From the NCBI RefSeq assembly GCF_020283565.1, contig NC_060060.1:1302001-1366000 (forward strand): a DNA stretch of 64,000 nt, written 5' to 3'. The notes beneath the pieces are model-generated. The model saw nothing but the letters and a program-made list of their open reading frames with translations. It searched no databases and was not told the DNA's origin. The stretch's first letter is position 1. Each line of letters starts with the position of its first letter. Both the position numbers and the translations under genes were made by a program. Shown piece after piece: positions 1 to 10,039 of this stretch. The DNA comes from Trifolium pratense (Eukaryota > Streptophyta > Magnoliopsida > Fabales > Fabaceae).

Positions 1-230
1 TTCCTTTTAAGTAATTTGAATTTCAATCTTTCCTTTTCCGTTATACGCTGCTTTCTATTTCTGCTAGTATCGCCCTCCTCTAAAATCTCCATCAACTTAA
101 ATGGGTCAAACATTGACTTCTTGGAAAGATAAAAATAACGGTTCTCAAGATAGTCAAACCAAAGTAGTTGCGACCGTCCAAGCATTAATTACGACCGTTA
201 ATAACGATGTTAGGGTTGGGCAAGATTGGC

Positions 231-240
231 TATAAATATT
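231..240 (+). promoter_or_regulatory. TATA box for the 285-602 ORF
   Basis: TATAAATATT about 45 bp upstream of the ATG at 285, on the strand opposite to gag-pol. Confidence 0.45.
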
Positions 241-284
241 AACTGTTATTCTCATATTTCATCAACTTGTTTTGAATCTTTATT

Positions 285-602
285 ATGGAAAATAACAATG
301 CGAAAAAACCTGTTGCCAGAAGCACCCCGCCTCAGCGAAGGAAGAAAAGGGTAGAGGTGTCTACCTCCAACTTCACTCGCTCCCGAAGGTCTAAGGATGT
401 CAAAAAGGTGGAGGTTATCGTCCTTTCCTCGGATACCTCCGATTCTGGTAGTGGCGATGAGGATTACGTTTCGTTTCTGGAGACCTACGTTCCTCCTGAG
501 CTTCGTGCTTCTTCGTCCAGTGAAGAAGAGGGGTCTCGGGTCACCGTGGAATCCAAGATGACTTTCCCTGAGCCTGCGCCAAAAGATTCCGAGTCCGAGT
601 GA
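285..602 (+). CDS. Small acidic accessory ORF of the Tat element, unrecognised
   Basis: Encodes 105 residues on the strand opposite to gag-pol. The N-terminal third is basic, with an NLS-like cluster PQRRKKR (about residues 17-23); the rest is acidic and serine-rich (SSDTSDSGSGDED, SSSSEEEGS). A TATAAATATT box lies at 231-240, about 45-55 bp before the ATG, so it may be its own transcription unit. AACGG/CCGTT cores at 137-143 and 195-199 are possible MYB-type sites (inference). The T-rich stretch after the stop resembles a plant 3' UTR. Function unknown; it could also be a non-coding exon of a longer antisense transcript. Confidence 0.45.
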   Translation: MENNNAKKPVARSTPPQRRKKRVEVSTSNFTRSRRSKDVKKVEVIVLSSDTSDSGSGDEDYVSFLETYVPPELRASSSSEEEGSRVTVESKMTFPEPAPKDSESE

Positions 603-982
603 TAGGACTTTCAAGATTAGTTTTTCTTTGTAATTTTGCTTTCTGTCGTTGTACCTTTATTTTTCAAAATTAATAAAGATTTTTGGTCTAGGGCTGAATT
701 TATTGTTCTTGTGTTTTGCTTTCTCCTTAATCTTGAATTTTTTCTCTTTTTGAGCGTTTTTCCTGTTAATTTATGTTATGCTCAAAAAAGGCGAGGCTTG
801 TACTTTTGGCGTGGTCATTCCAGAGGCGCATTGTGTTTCGAGGCGACTTCATGTTCGCCTTTTAGGGTGATAACTATTTGACGATAAATCTTCCAAAACT
901 TATTCTCGGGATACATGCTTTTTGACGCGTATTTAATCCGACGGCGCACTTGGTACTTCTTACTTCGACTTCTGGACTTCAA

Positions 983-1011
983 CCAATCGAAAAGATTTCC
1001 CTCTTTATAAG
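983..1011 (+). promoter_or_regulatory. CCAAT and TATA boxes for the antisense gene
   Basis: CCAAT at 983-987 and a TATAA at 1006-1010, followed by a CT-rich leader of about 200 nt. I see no ATG in the leader before the coding start at 1246, which supports both promoter and start. AACCCTAG near 1217 resembles a telo-box. Confidence 0.5.
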
Positions 1012-1245
1012 TAGTATCTCCGTTTCTTCTTTCCCTTTACTTATTTCTTCTCGCGAATCAGTATTCTCTTTCGCATATCCCTCTTCGATCCAGCAAGCCT
1101 TTGTTCGGCGATTAGGACGCTTCCAGTTTATTTCTCCAAGCTTTGTCAATTCCTTTGAGGTATTCTTTCTTTTATACCTTACTCCTTTTTGCCGATTTGG
1201 TCTGTCTTGGGTAGGAACCCTAGTTTTCTGATTAGGTTTGGATAA

Positions 1246-3351
1246 ATGGTTATTTTGAGGGAGTTAGATGATAATGAGGAGAGGGTTCCTATTTCTTCTC
1301 CTAGTTATCTCGAATGGGCGCAACAAGTTCGCGCCCACTATACTAGGGCTAACGGCGTCCTTAATAGCCGAGGGTTTTACTCGGAATTATGGGGTTTTGA
1401 TGTGGGGAGTAGTAGTAGTGATAGTGATAGCAGTAGTGATAGTGGTAATGACAGTGATTGTGTCATAATCTCCCCTTCCTCTTTCACAGGAAAGCGGAAG
1501 AATCCTTGTCGAGATCTGGTCGTTGCTGATTATACTCCAGTCACCATGGAAGTTCCTTCGAAGTATACTAGTGTGGAAATGGTGAGGAGCTTTAGGAAAG
1601 CCGTCAAACTTTCTGACTCTCGACATGAAGATTCTATTATTACCGAGCCTGTCAGAGAGGATGAGTTTGTATTTTCTAAGAATGACAAACCTCCGCATTA
1701 TTTCTACCTTTATACTGGCGTGATCCAACCCCTCAATATTTGGCTGCCCCTTACCCCTTTTGAGGCGGAGATGTTGAAGGTTCTTAACGTCGCCCCTACC
1801 CAGCTTCATCCCAATAGTTGGGCCTTTGTCAAAGCCTTCGAGGTGATGTGCTTAGGTTTCGAACTGGAGCCCTCAATTGGCGTCTTTTTCTCCTTCTACC
1901 ACATTAAGAACTTGAAACCCCAAGCTTTAGTCTCCCTTAGTAGTCAACCTAACCGTCGCCTCTTGAGTTTGTACGCTTCCAACTTCAAGAACTTTAAGAA
2001 CTCTTTCTTCCGGGTTCGCTGTGGCGATCAATTCCCGGATTTGATGTATGATGAAGTAGAAGATCCTTTATTTCCCTTCTACTGGACCGATAACCCTAGG
2101 CTTATCAAGGGGGCCGTCTTTGAGGCCTTGAGTGATTTTGAACAAGATACCGTCAGCTTCCTTGACTCATATGCTCTTATGGATACCGCCGACATTCTTA
2201 GGTGTGAGGGTAATAGTGAAGCCCTGACAGAGTATTTACGTAAGTAATGCATCTGGTATTTTTCTACTTCTGTTTCATGTTGATCTCGCCTTATTACTAA
2301 CTTGTATTTTTGTCGTCTTTTTTTTTTTGTAGAGAGAATGAGGACTATCTCAAATGAGGAAAGATTGGCGTTTTTGGCAAAGGCTCGCCAACAGAAGGCC
2401 AAACCCGTCGTTGCTGTGGTTGACCCCTTGAAGCAGCTACAAGTGGAGGAAGCTGCTGCTAAAGAAGGGCGAAGCAAGAAGAAGCATGAAGGGCGGATCC
2501 GTGTTGAGATCCCGGGAAAAACAGCTGCTGAAGCGGAGAGAAACGAGGGTGTTGCTCCTCCTCCTCCCAAAAAACAAAAAATGGAGAAGACTACTCAACA
2601 GGCTGGGGGTGCTGACAAGGGCAAAGGTGCGGCTTCCAGCTCTTCTCAGCCTCCTTCTCAAGACGCTGAAGCCGCTGCGCCCCTTTCCTGGAGCTCCTTC
2701 GATCCTCTGGAGTTCATTGAGAGAGGAGTAACCATGGTGGGTGACATGACTCGCTTTACTGATACTCCCACTGAAGACTTGAGGAGAAAAGCCCTGGAGT
2801 ATGAGGTAAAAGGTACTCTTCTCAACTATTTGCTGACGAATCGGCAGGAGCAGGAGGTCCAAGAGGCGAAACGGAAGGTGAAGGTCGTTGATGACCATCT
2901 TGCTGATATTGAGAAGAAATATTCCGAGACCAAGACCAAGCTGGAGGAAGATATCAGGAAGCTGAAGGAGAGCCAGGAGGGCGAGGCGGAGAGGTTGAAG
3001 AAGGAGTATGAGGATAAGCTGGCGAAGGTTAAGGAAGGTTATGCCGCCTCCGAGACCAAGCTCAAAGAGAATGCTGCTGCTCAAGATGAGGTGATTTCTA
3101 AGCTTTCTAAAGAGAAAGATGCAGCGGTGTTCTCCGTGGGGACCTTGGGCGAAGAGAAGGAGAGGTTGGAGACTGACGTGAAGGAGCTTCAACTGTATGC
3201 TGCCAACCAGTATGAGGAAGGCTTCGCCTATGCCCTTGAGCAAGTCAAGCTTCTTTTCCCAGACCTCGACGCCAAGCGCTTAGCTGAAGCTGATGCGATG
3301 AACCAGATTATTGACGGAAAGCTTGTTCCCTATGTACCTCCCAGTGAATGA
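1246..3351 (+). CDS. Spliced antisense accessory gene of the Tat element (putative gypsy-type transposon protein)
   Basis: Two open frames join through an intron at 2240-2332: donor GTAAGT, a TACTAAC branch point about 35 bp before the acceptor, a long T tract and TAG acceptor. Exons 1246-2239 and 2333-3351 join in frame, giving about 670 residues. Exon 1 has a Ser/Asp-rich stretch (about 53-76) and then a region (about 140-331) like the plant 'putative gypsy type transposon' domain found in Grande gene-23-like antisense ORFs. Exon 2 is Ala/Lys-rich with an NLS-like PPPPKKQK (about 410), a long coiled coil (about 505-620) and a conserved-looking tail. It converges on gag-pol. Role unknown; nuclear or particle-associated are both possible. 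Confidence 0.8.
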
Positions 3352-3354
3352 TAT

Positions 3355-4815
3355 GACTTTGTTTGTAATGATTTTTGTTCTCGCCCTTCTGTGGCTTTTT
3401 GTAACTATTTTGTATGCCCTTTTGTGGCTTTGAACAATTTGCCCCTTGGCTGGGTCCTTTATAAATTTCTTTATTTGCTTGATCTCTTCTCTTCATAACT
3501 TTATGAATTATTTTTGCATTACGTTGTGAGGTAACGCCTTCTGTCGTTCTCGTCTAGGAAACTTTGTCCTTGCACCTGTGATATCTTCAACTTTCTATAA
3601 TAATTGTAAATTGGTACAAATAACTTTATACCTGTTGACTTTTGGCGTTATAATGAATCGCCCGCTTAGGTTGTGTACAAGCTTCTTCTGGCGGTGTTGA
3701 TAATCTCGCCCTTTTCTTTGCTGTATCTTTTTCTGACGTACCCAACTCGTAAGACTTACAGGTAATGCCAAGGCCTTTCAACCTTGTTTAATTTTGCTTT
3801 TTCTGACGTACCCAACTCGTAAGACTTACAGGTAACGCCAAGGCCTTTCAACCTTGTTTAATTTTGCTTTTTCTGACGTACCCAACTCGTAAGACTTACA
3901 GGTAACGCCAAGGCTTTGCAACCCTTTTAATTTTTCTTTTTCTGACGTACCCAACTCGTAAGACTTACAGGTAACGCCAAGGCTTTGCAACCCTTTTAAT
4001 TTTTCTTTTTCTGACGTACCCAACTCGTAAGACTTACAGGTAACGCCAAGGCTTTGCAACCTTTGTTTAATAATTTTTTTTTTTTTTTTTTTTTTTTTTC
4101 TGACGTACCCAACTCGTAGGTGACGCCAAGGCACTGTAACCCTTGTTTAATAATTTTTTTTTCTGACGTACCCAACTCGTAGGTGACGCCAAGGCACTGT
4201 AACCCTTGTTTAATAAAATTTTTTTTTTTCTGACGTACCCAACTCGTAAGACTTACAGGTAACGCCAAGGCACTGTAACCCTTGTTTAATAAAAAAAAAT
4301 TTTTCTGACGTACCCAACTCGTAGGTGACGCCAAGGCACTGTAACCCTTGTTTAATAATTTTTTTTTTTCTGACGTACCCAACTCGTAGGTGACGCCAAG
4401 GCACTGTAACCCTTGTTTAATAAAATTTTTTTTTTTTTCTGACGTACCCAACTCGTAAGTGACGCCAAGGCACTGTAACCCTTGTTTTTGGTTCAGCGCT
4501 CACATCTGAGTTGATCTTTAAATAAAGATTCAGAGCTCAAGTTTGAGATAACCATTTTTGTTGGTTCAGAGCCCGTAACTTAATCAGGTTGACCTTTATT
4601 GACGCAAATATTTTGGGATATGCAGGAAAATATAAACTACTAGAATTTTGAAATTCAATGAGCCTCGATAAAAACCCCCGTTGAAACAGGGGAAAAGAGT
4701 GTCTCATTGTTTTTTATTCATTTATGAAAACGGTTCTTATACATCATTTAAAAATATTGCTAAAAGAAGAGAATGGTTTTACTTATTCTTCCACCGATAA
4801 AGTGATGCTCCGTGG
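3355..4815. other. Convergent 3' region between antisense gene and gag-pol
   Basis: Non-coding apart from repeat artefacts. It holds the likely 3' end of the antisense transcript (T-rich, 3355-3500) and the minisatellite at 3732-4490; 4491-4815 has nothing further that I recognise. Confidence 0.6.
3732..4490. repeat. Tandem minisatellite, 11 copies of a ~63-89 bp unit
   Basis: The unit starts TCTGACGTACCCAACTCGTA at 3732, 3802, 3872, 3941, 4010, 4099, 4162, 4229, 4304, 4369 and 4438. Units 1-5 and 8 carry an extra AGACTTACAGG-like segment; units 6, 7, 9, 10 and 11 lack it and read GTAGGTGACG or GTAAGTGACG. Each unit ends in a T-rich run that expands to about 25 T near 4075-4099. The block lies between the 3' ends of the convergent gag-pol and antisense genes. 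Long minus-strand open frames across it are repeat artefacts. Confidence 0.95.
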
Positions 4816-7800
4816 TTAGCTATAGTAGAACTTTAGGTTTGCTACGTTCCATGTCCTTGGGAGGATTTTTCCTTCCATGGTCTCTAGGCGATATGCTCCT
4901 CCTTCGAAAGCTTCTTGCACCCGAAAGGGGCCTTCCCAGTTTGCTGCGAACTTTCCTCCTTTATCCTTTCCCATAGGTCTTTTCAGCACCAGGTCGCCTT
5001 CTTGAAAACTCCTTTGTTTGACTCTCGTATTATAACGCCTAGCGGCTCTTTGCTTTATGGCGAATTCCCTGAAATGCGCTCTTTCTCTTCTTTCCTCGAT
5101 CATGTCTAGGTTCTCTTCCAGAGCTCTGTCGTTCTCTTCCTGCGTCGTGGTTTCTCTGCGCCAACTAGGAGGATTTATTTCCACCGGGATCATCGCGTCC
5201 GAACCATAGACCATTGTAAATGGCGCTTCTCCTGTCGAGGATTGGGGAGTGGTGTGATATGACCAGAGGATGGGTGAGATGTGGGCTACCCAAGCTTCGC
5301 CTTTGCTATCTAGCCTTCTTTTTAAGGCTCTTAGTATCACCTTATTTGCTGACTCTGCTTGTCCGTTAGCTTGTGGATGCTCCACTGATATAAAGGTGTT
5401 TTTGATTCCTTTGCTTCGACAGAATTCAACGACCTTTTCGCTGGCGAACTGTGTACCGTTGTCGGATACGATGTATTTGGGCAATCCAAATCTGCAGATG
5501 ATTTTCTTCCAATAAAAGATTTTTACCTGTTCCGCCGAGATGCTGGATACCGGCTCTGCTTCAATCCATTTTGTGAAGTAGTCTACGGCGACGATGATCC
5601 ATCGCGCTTGTTTATAACCAACCGGAAATGGACCAACGATATCTACTCCCCACATGAAAAAGGGCCAAGGGGATAATACTGACTTTAGTGGCTCCCCCGG
5701 AACGTGATGCAGGTTGGCGTGTCTTTGACATTTGTCACAGTTTCTTACATACATGGCGGTATCATCATGTATATCTGGCCAATAAAATCCTGCTCTCAAT
5801 ATCTTTCCTGCTAATGCTCTTGAACCGATATGACTACCACATGATCCTTCGTGTACTTCATTCATGATGCGCTTGGCTTCTTCAGTACTGACGCATAAAA
5901 GGAGGGGGGACGCGAATCCCCTCTTATATAGCTTATCCCCTACCATTGAATACCATGCCGCCATTTTCCTCAGTTTAAAAGCCTTTTCCCTTTCTTTCGG
6001 GAGCTCATCCTTTTGGAGGTACCGGATAATGGGCGATCTCCAGTCTTCTTCTTCTATTACCATCATTACCTCTTCCCCGTTGATGCTGGGAGTTTTTATG
6101 GTTTCTTGGATAACGGTTCTATGGCTTCCTGGTTTTTTGGTGCTCGCCAGTTTTGACAATAGATCTGCTCTCATGTTTTGTTCTCGGGGAACGTAAACTA
6201 ACTCGAACGAATCGAAATGCTTAGCTAGGTTTTGCACCTTCTCCACGTATTTGATTAACTGCGGCTCCTTCGTTTGAAACTTCCCTGATACTTGGTTGGT
6301 TACCAGTTGGGAATCACTCATGGCCTTTAGCTCTTTTACCTCCATATCGCTTGCCAACTTCATTCCTGCTATCAAAGCCTCGTATTCCGCTTGGTTGTTG
6401 CTAGCTTTGAAGGCGAAACGTAGTGATTGTTCTATCATCACGCCATCCGGTCCTTCCAGTACTATTCCGGCTCCACTTCCTCGCACATTGGAGGCCCCGT
6501 CAACTGAGAGTGTCCAAAACGCCGTTTTCTCTGTTGTTGGCGGAGTAGACATCTCCAATACAAAATCAGCTAGTCTTTGTGACTTAATGGCCCCTCTAGG
6601 TGAGAAGGTGATGTCAAATTCCGATAATTCCACGGACCACGCCACCATCCTTCCTGCCAAGTCTGGCTTTCGGAGGACGTTCTTGATAGGGTAATCTGTT
6701 TTAACAACTACCTGGTGGCTTTGAAAATACTGCCTTAACTTTCTGGCTGTGACAACTACCGCGAGAGATAACCTCTCTATTCTTTGATACCTTGTTTCTG
6801 CTCCCCTTAAGGTTCTACTTACAAAATATATAGGTTTTTCTTCGCCCTCTATTTCTTGAACTAGAGCTGAACTCAAAGCTCTATCCGAGACTGCGAGATA
6901 TAGGTAAAGGGTGTTACCTGGTAATGGGCGTGTCAAGATGGGCGGTGATGCCAGGAACTCTTTTAGTTGTTTGAAGGCTTCTTCGCATTCTGGCGTCCAG
7001 GAAAATCTCTCATTTTTCCTAAGAGATGCGAAGAAGTGGAAACCCTTTTCGCCCGCACATGATAGGAATCTGGATAGTGCGGCTATTCTGCCTGTCAAGG
7101 TCTGTACTTCTTTCACGGATGTAGGGCTCCTCATGTCTATGATGGCTTGGCATTTTTCGGGGTTAGCCTCTATTCCTCTGCTGGTGAGCATAAACCCTAA
7201 GAATTTTCCGGCTTGTACCCCAAAGGAACACTTTGCTGGGTTTAGTCTCATGTTGTACTTTCTTACTGATCCCATGATGTCCAACAGATCATCATCATGG
7301 CGACTTCCCTCGGAAGTTTTTACTACCATGTCGTCGATATATACCTCTAAATTCTTCCCTATTTGCTCAGCAAAAACCCTGTCCATCAACCTTTGGTATG
7401 TTGCTCCCGCATTCTTCAGTCCAAAAGGCATGACGTTGTAAAAATAGTTGCAGGTATTCGACATAAAGGCTGTATGGCGGGCGTCGGAGGGGTTCATCTT
7501 TATTTGATTGTATCCGGAGTAGGCGTCCATAAAACTCAGCATCTTACACCCCGAGGCGCCATCAATTAACCTGTCTATGTTAGGTAGGGGATATGGATCT
7601 TTGGGACACGCCTTGTTTAAGTCTGTGAAGTCCACGCACATTCTCCACTTCCCGTTGGCCTTTTTCACCATGACGACATTTGCCAACCATGAGGGGTATT
7701 TTATTTCTTCGATGAATCCTGCTTCCTTTAGTTTCTCTACTTCCTCTGCTATAGCGACTCGTCTTTCTTCTCCCACCTTCCTTTTTCTTTGGGAAACTGG

Positions 7801-9954
7801 TTTTGTGCTGGGTGATATTGAGAGTTTATGTGTTATCACCCCTTCGTCAATCCCTGGCATATCTGAAAGTTTCCATGCGAATAGGTCAGCGTTATCCTTC
7901 AAGATTTTGATGATTCGTCTCCTCTCCTCGCTGGGCAACGCTGTTCCCAAGCTAGTTGTCTGGTGAGGGTAATCGCCAATTTGAACCTGCTCCAGGTCTT
8001 CTATAGGGCTTACCCTTCGATCTTGGAATTCCTCCCTTGGATCCATATCTGCGCTCTCTATCATGTTTATGCCGCCTGGAGTTGCGGCTTGTCTTCTTTC
8101 GAATTTCCCGCTTGCGCTGGAAGTTCGGTGTCGTATCTTTAAGCTAGACTCGTAGCACTTCTTGGCGAGAATCTGATCGCCCCTTACTGTTCCTACTCCC
8201 CCATTCTCGAGGGGGTATTTTATTGCTAGGTATAAAGTGGACATGGCCGCCCCTAATGCGTTAAAGGCGGGTCTTCCTATAATAATATTATAGGAGGTAA
8301 AAGGAGTTTTAACTACCAGATATCGCACTTTGATAGTTTTGGCGTTGCTGCCTTCTCCAAACGTGGTAAGAAGGGAGGCGTAACCCATTACGTCCACTTG
8401 TTCGCCAGAGAACCCAACCAGGGTTCCGGAGTATGGTTGCAATTGCTCTTCTGCTAATTGCATGGCCTTGAAAGCTTCCCAGTACATAATGTCCGCTGAA
8501 CTCCCCGAATCTATCAGTACTCTTTTTACATCACAGTTCAAAATTTGGACTTGTATCACTAAAGGATCATCGTCATGGGGTGCTACCTCCAAACCATCCT
8601 TTGCCGTGAATGCCAAATCTGGTATGTCTAATGGCTGAGGCTGACTTACGAGGTATATCTCCGAGATGGCTCGGCGTACATACCTTTTTCTTGCTGAGCT
8701 TGATTCGCCCCCGCCTGAGAATCCTCCCGCTATTGTATTCACGGAGATTCTCCCCTTGGGAGGCTCTCTGCTTGGCCCAGGAGGGTCTCGTGGCTCCTGC
8801 CGGGGGACTTTTGGCACGACAACCCGCCCTTGGGCGGCGTCGTCAATAAATTTGCGAAGGTGTCCGCTTTTGATTAGTTCTTCGATTAAATCTCTTAAGC
8901 GGAAGCATTTCTCCGTGGAGTGACCTCTACACCTGTGATATGCGCACCAGGCGTTATCGTCCAGCCCCATGGGGATGTTACTGATTCTCCTTGGGGGGAG
9001 GTTTGCCAAACCAGTGGCCAGAATCTCATTTAAGACGTAAACCTTTGAGGCGTTTAATGGCGTGAGGTCTTCATTGGCGGGATGATTCCTGAATTCTCTT
9101 CTGGGCGGTTGGCGGTAGGGCTTCCCATGGTGCCTCTGCCATGGGTCCCCTTGGTGGCCTCCCGATTTTGGTCGTGGGTGTTCGGGCGCTCTAGTGGCAC
9201 GGCCCACGTATTCCTTCTCCTTAACATCTCTTTGCCTTTTCTCGGCGTTACTTTCTTCGCCCTTTATATAACACTCCGCCCTCTTGTTCACCTCTTGCAT
9301 TGACGAGGCTGGCTTTTGGGCTAAGGACTCATTGAAATGTCCCGCTCTTAGCCCATTGTGGAAGGCTGCCACGAACATCTCCTGATTTGGATTTGAGACT
9401 TTGATGGTGGCTTCGCTAAATCTGGCGAGGAAGTTACGTAATGACTCGCCATGGTTTTGGCGGATGGAGAAAAGACTGGTTGATGTGACTTTCACGTGTT
9501 TCGATCCAGCGAACTGGTGAATAAATTTTTTATGAAAGTCAGCATAACTCTCGATTGAGTTTCTTGGAAGGTTCATGTACCAACGCAGGGCGACATCCTT
9601 GAAGGTGCCGGCCAGTAATTTACACTTCAGATGCTCCGGAGCATTGATTATGGCAGTTTGTGTCCCAATTGCCATCAAGTGCTCCCTTGGATCCGTCTTT
9701 CCGTCGAAGGTAGGAAGGTGAGGAACCTTGATTGTTTCCACTACTTGGGCATCCCACAAGTGTTGTGCTAAGGGTTGTACGTCCATGACGCCCTCTCCCT
9801 CCTCCTCCTCCAAAATCAATTTCGCTTTCTCTTTCTCATTAGTTCTTTCGGCTTCGATGGCCGCAATCTGAGTTTGTAAGCGCCGAATCTCTACGACGGC
9901 GGCTTGCAGGGTGTTAACGTTAGAGTTGTCGTTGTTTTCGTGTTCTCCAGCCAT
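4816..9954 (-). CDS. Tat-lineage gag-pol polyprotein, intact
   Basis: A 1712-residue uninterrupted polyprotein. In order: retrotransposon gag capsid region (about residues 70-250, with DPREHLMAI and RWYMNLP); a CCHC-like knuckle (about 335-350, CAYHRCRGHSTEKC); aspartic protease with DSGSS (about 480); reverse transcriptase with YIDDM (about 873); a first RNase H that looks degenerate; a second, archaeal-type RNase H starting near SVDGAS (about 1150); integrase with an HHCC finger (about 1368-1408) and D-D-E residues in GVDIVGP, DNGTQF and GQAESANK; then a C-terminal tail without an obvious chromodomain. It should make the particle and carry out reverse transcription and integration. The start at 9954 is the first ATG after the PBS. 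No frameshift or stop is present, so the element may be autonomous. Confidence 0.95.
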   Translation of the reverse strand: MAGEHENNDNSNVNTLQAAVVEIRRLQTQIAAIEAERTNEKEKAKLILEEEEGEGVMDVQPLAQHLWDAQVVETIKVPHLPTFDGKTDPREHLMAIGTQTAIINAPEHLKCKLLAGTFKDVALRWYMNLPRNSIESYADFHKKFIHQFAGSKHVKVTSTSLFSIRQNHGESLRNFLARFSEATIKVSNPNQEMFVAAFHNGLRAGHFNESLAQKPASSMQEVNKRAECYIKGEESNAEKRQRDVKEKEYVGRATRAPEHPRPKSGGHQGDPWQRHHGKPYRQPPRREFRNHPANEDLTPLNASKVYVLNEILATGLANLPPRRISNIPMGLDDNAWCAYHRCRGHSTEKCFRLRDLIEELIKSGHLRKFIDDAAQGRVVVPKVPRQEPRDPPGPSREPPKGRISVNTIAGGFSGGGESSSARKRYVRRAISEIYLVSQPQPLDIPDLAFTAKDGLEVAPHDDDPLVIQVQILNCDVKRVLIDSGSSADIMYWEAFKAMQLAEEQLQPYSGTLVGFSGEQVDVMGYASLLTTFGEGSNAKTIKVRYLVVKTPFTSYNIIIGRPAFNALGAAMSTLYLAIKYPLENGGVGTVRGDQILAKKCYESSLKIRHRTSSASGKFERRQAATPGGINMIESADMDPREEFQDRRVSPIEDLEQVQIGDYPHQTTSLGTALPSEERRRIIKILKDNADLFAWKLSDMPGIDEGVITHKLSISPSTKPVSQRKRKVGEERRVAIAEEVEKLKEAGFIEEIKYPSWLANVVMVKKANGKWRMCVDFTDLNKACPKDPYPLPNIDRLIDGASGCKMLSFMDAYSGYNQIKMNPSDARHTAFMSNTCNYFYNVMPFGLKNAGATYQRLMDRVFAEQIGKNLEVYIDDMVVKTSEGSRHDDDLLDIMGSVRKYNMRLNPAKCSFGVQAGKFLGFMLTSRGIEANPEKCQAIIDMRSPTSVKEVQTLTGRIAALSRFLSCAGEKGFHFFASLRKNERFSWTPECEEAFKQLKEFLASPPILTRPLPGNTLYLYLAVSDRALSSALVQEIEGEEKPIYFVSRTLRGAETRYQRIERLSLAVVVTARKLRQYFQSHQVVVKTDYPIKNVLRKPDLAGRMVAWSVELSEFDITFSPRGAIKSQRLADFVLEMSTPPTTEKTAFWTLSVDGASNVRGSGAGIVLEGPDGVMIEQSLRFAFKASNNQAEYEALIAGMKLASDMEVKELKAMSDSQLVTNQVSGKFQTKEPQLIKYVEKVQNLAKHFDSFELVYVPREQNMRADLLSKLASTKKPGSHRTVIQETIKTPSINGEEVMMVIEEEDWRSPIIRYLQKDELPKEREKAFKLRKMAAWYSMVGDKLYKRGFASPLLLCVSTEEAKRIMNEVHEGSCGSHIGSRALAGKILRAGFYWPDIHDDTAMYVRNCDKCQRHANLHHVPGEPLKSVLSPWPFFMWGVDIVGPFPVGYKQARWIIVAVDYFTKWIEAEPVSSISAEQVKIFYWKKIICRFGLPKYIVSDNGTQFASEKVVEFCRSKGIKNTFISVEHPQANGQAESANKVILRALKRRLDSKGEAWVAHISPILWSYHTTPQSSTGEAPFTMVYGSDAMIPVEINPPSWRRETTTQEENDRALEENLDMIEERRERAHFREFAIKQRAARRYNTRVKQRSFQEGDLVLKRPMGKDKGGKFAANWEGPFRVQEAFEGGAYRLETMEGKILPRTWNVANLKFYYS

Positions 9955-10020
9955 GTGAAGATGTTTGATTTTTCGTCTAGTTGCTTGTGATAGGCTGGGA
10001 TCAAATGATTTTACCGCAGC

Positions 10021-10036
10021 CCCACGGTGGGCGCCA
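10021..10036 (-). other. Primer-binding site of the Tat element
   Basis: On the minus strand TGGCGCCCACCGTGGG starts three bases inside the LTR. The TGGCGCC core is the usual start of a PBS complementary to a tRNA 3' end in Tat/Athila-type plant elements. The tRNA identity is not assigned. Confidence 0.75.
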
Positions 10037-10039
10037 AAA

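Noticed and set aside
1387..1809. Minus-strand frame opposite the antisense gene exon 1
   Set aside because: Shadow frame; the plus-strand exon has the recognisable domain and splice sites.
3826..4451. Long minus-strand open frames across the minisatellite
   Set aside because: They only read the tandem units; repeated identical peptides and poly-K from T runs show no coding constraint.
6911..7966. Plus-strand open frames inside gag-pol
   Set aside because: Shadows of the intact minus-strand polyprotein; no own motifs.
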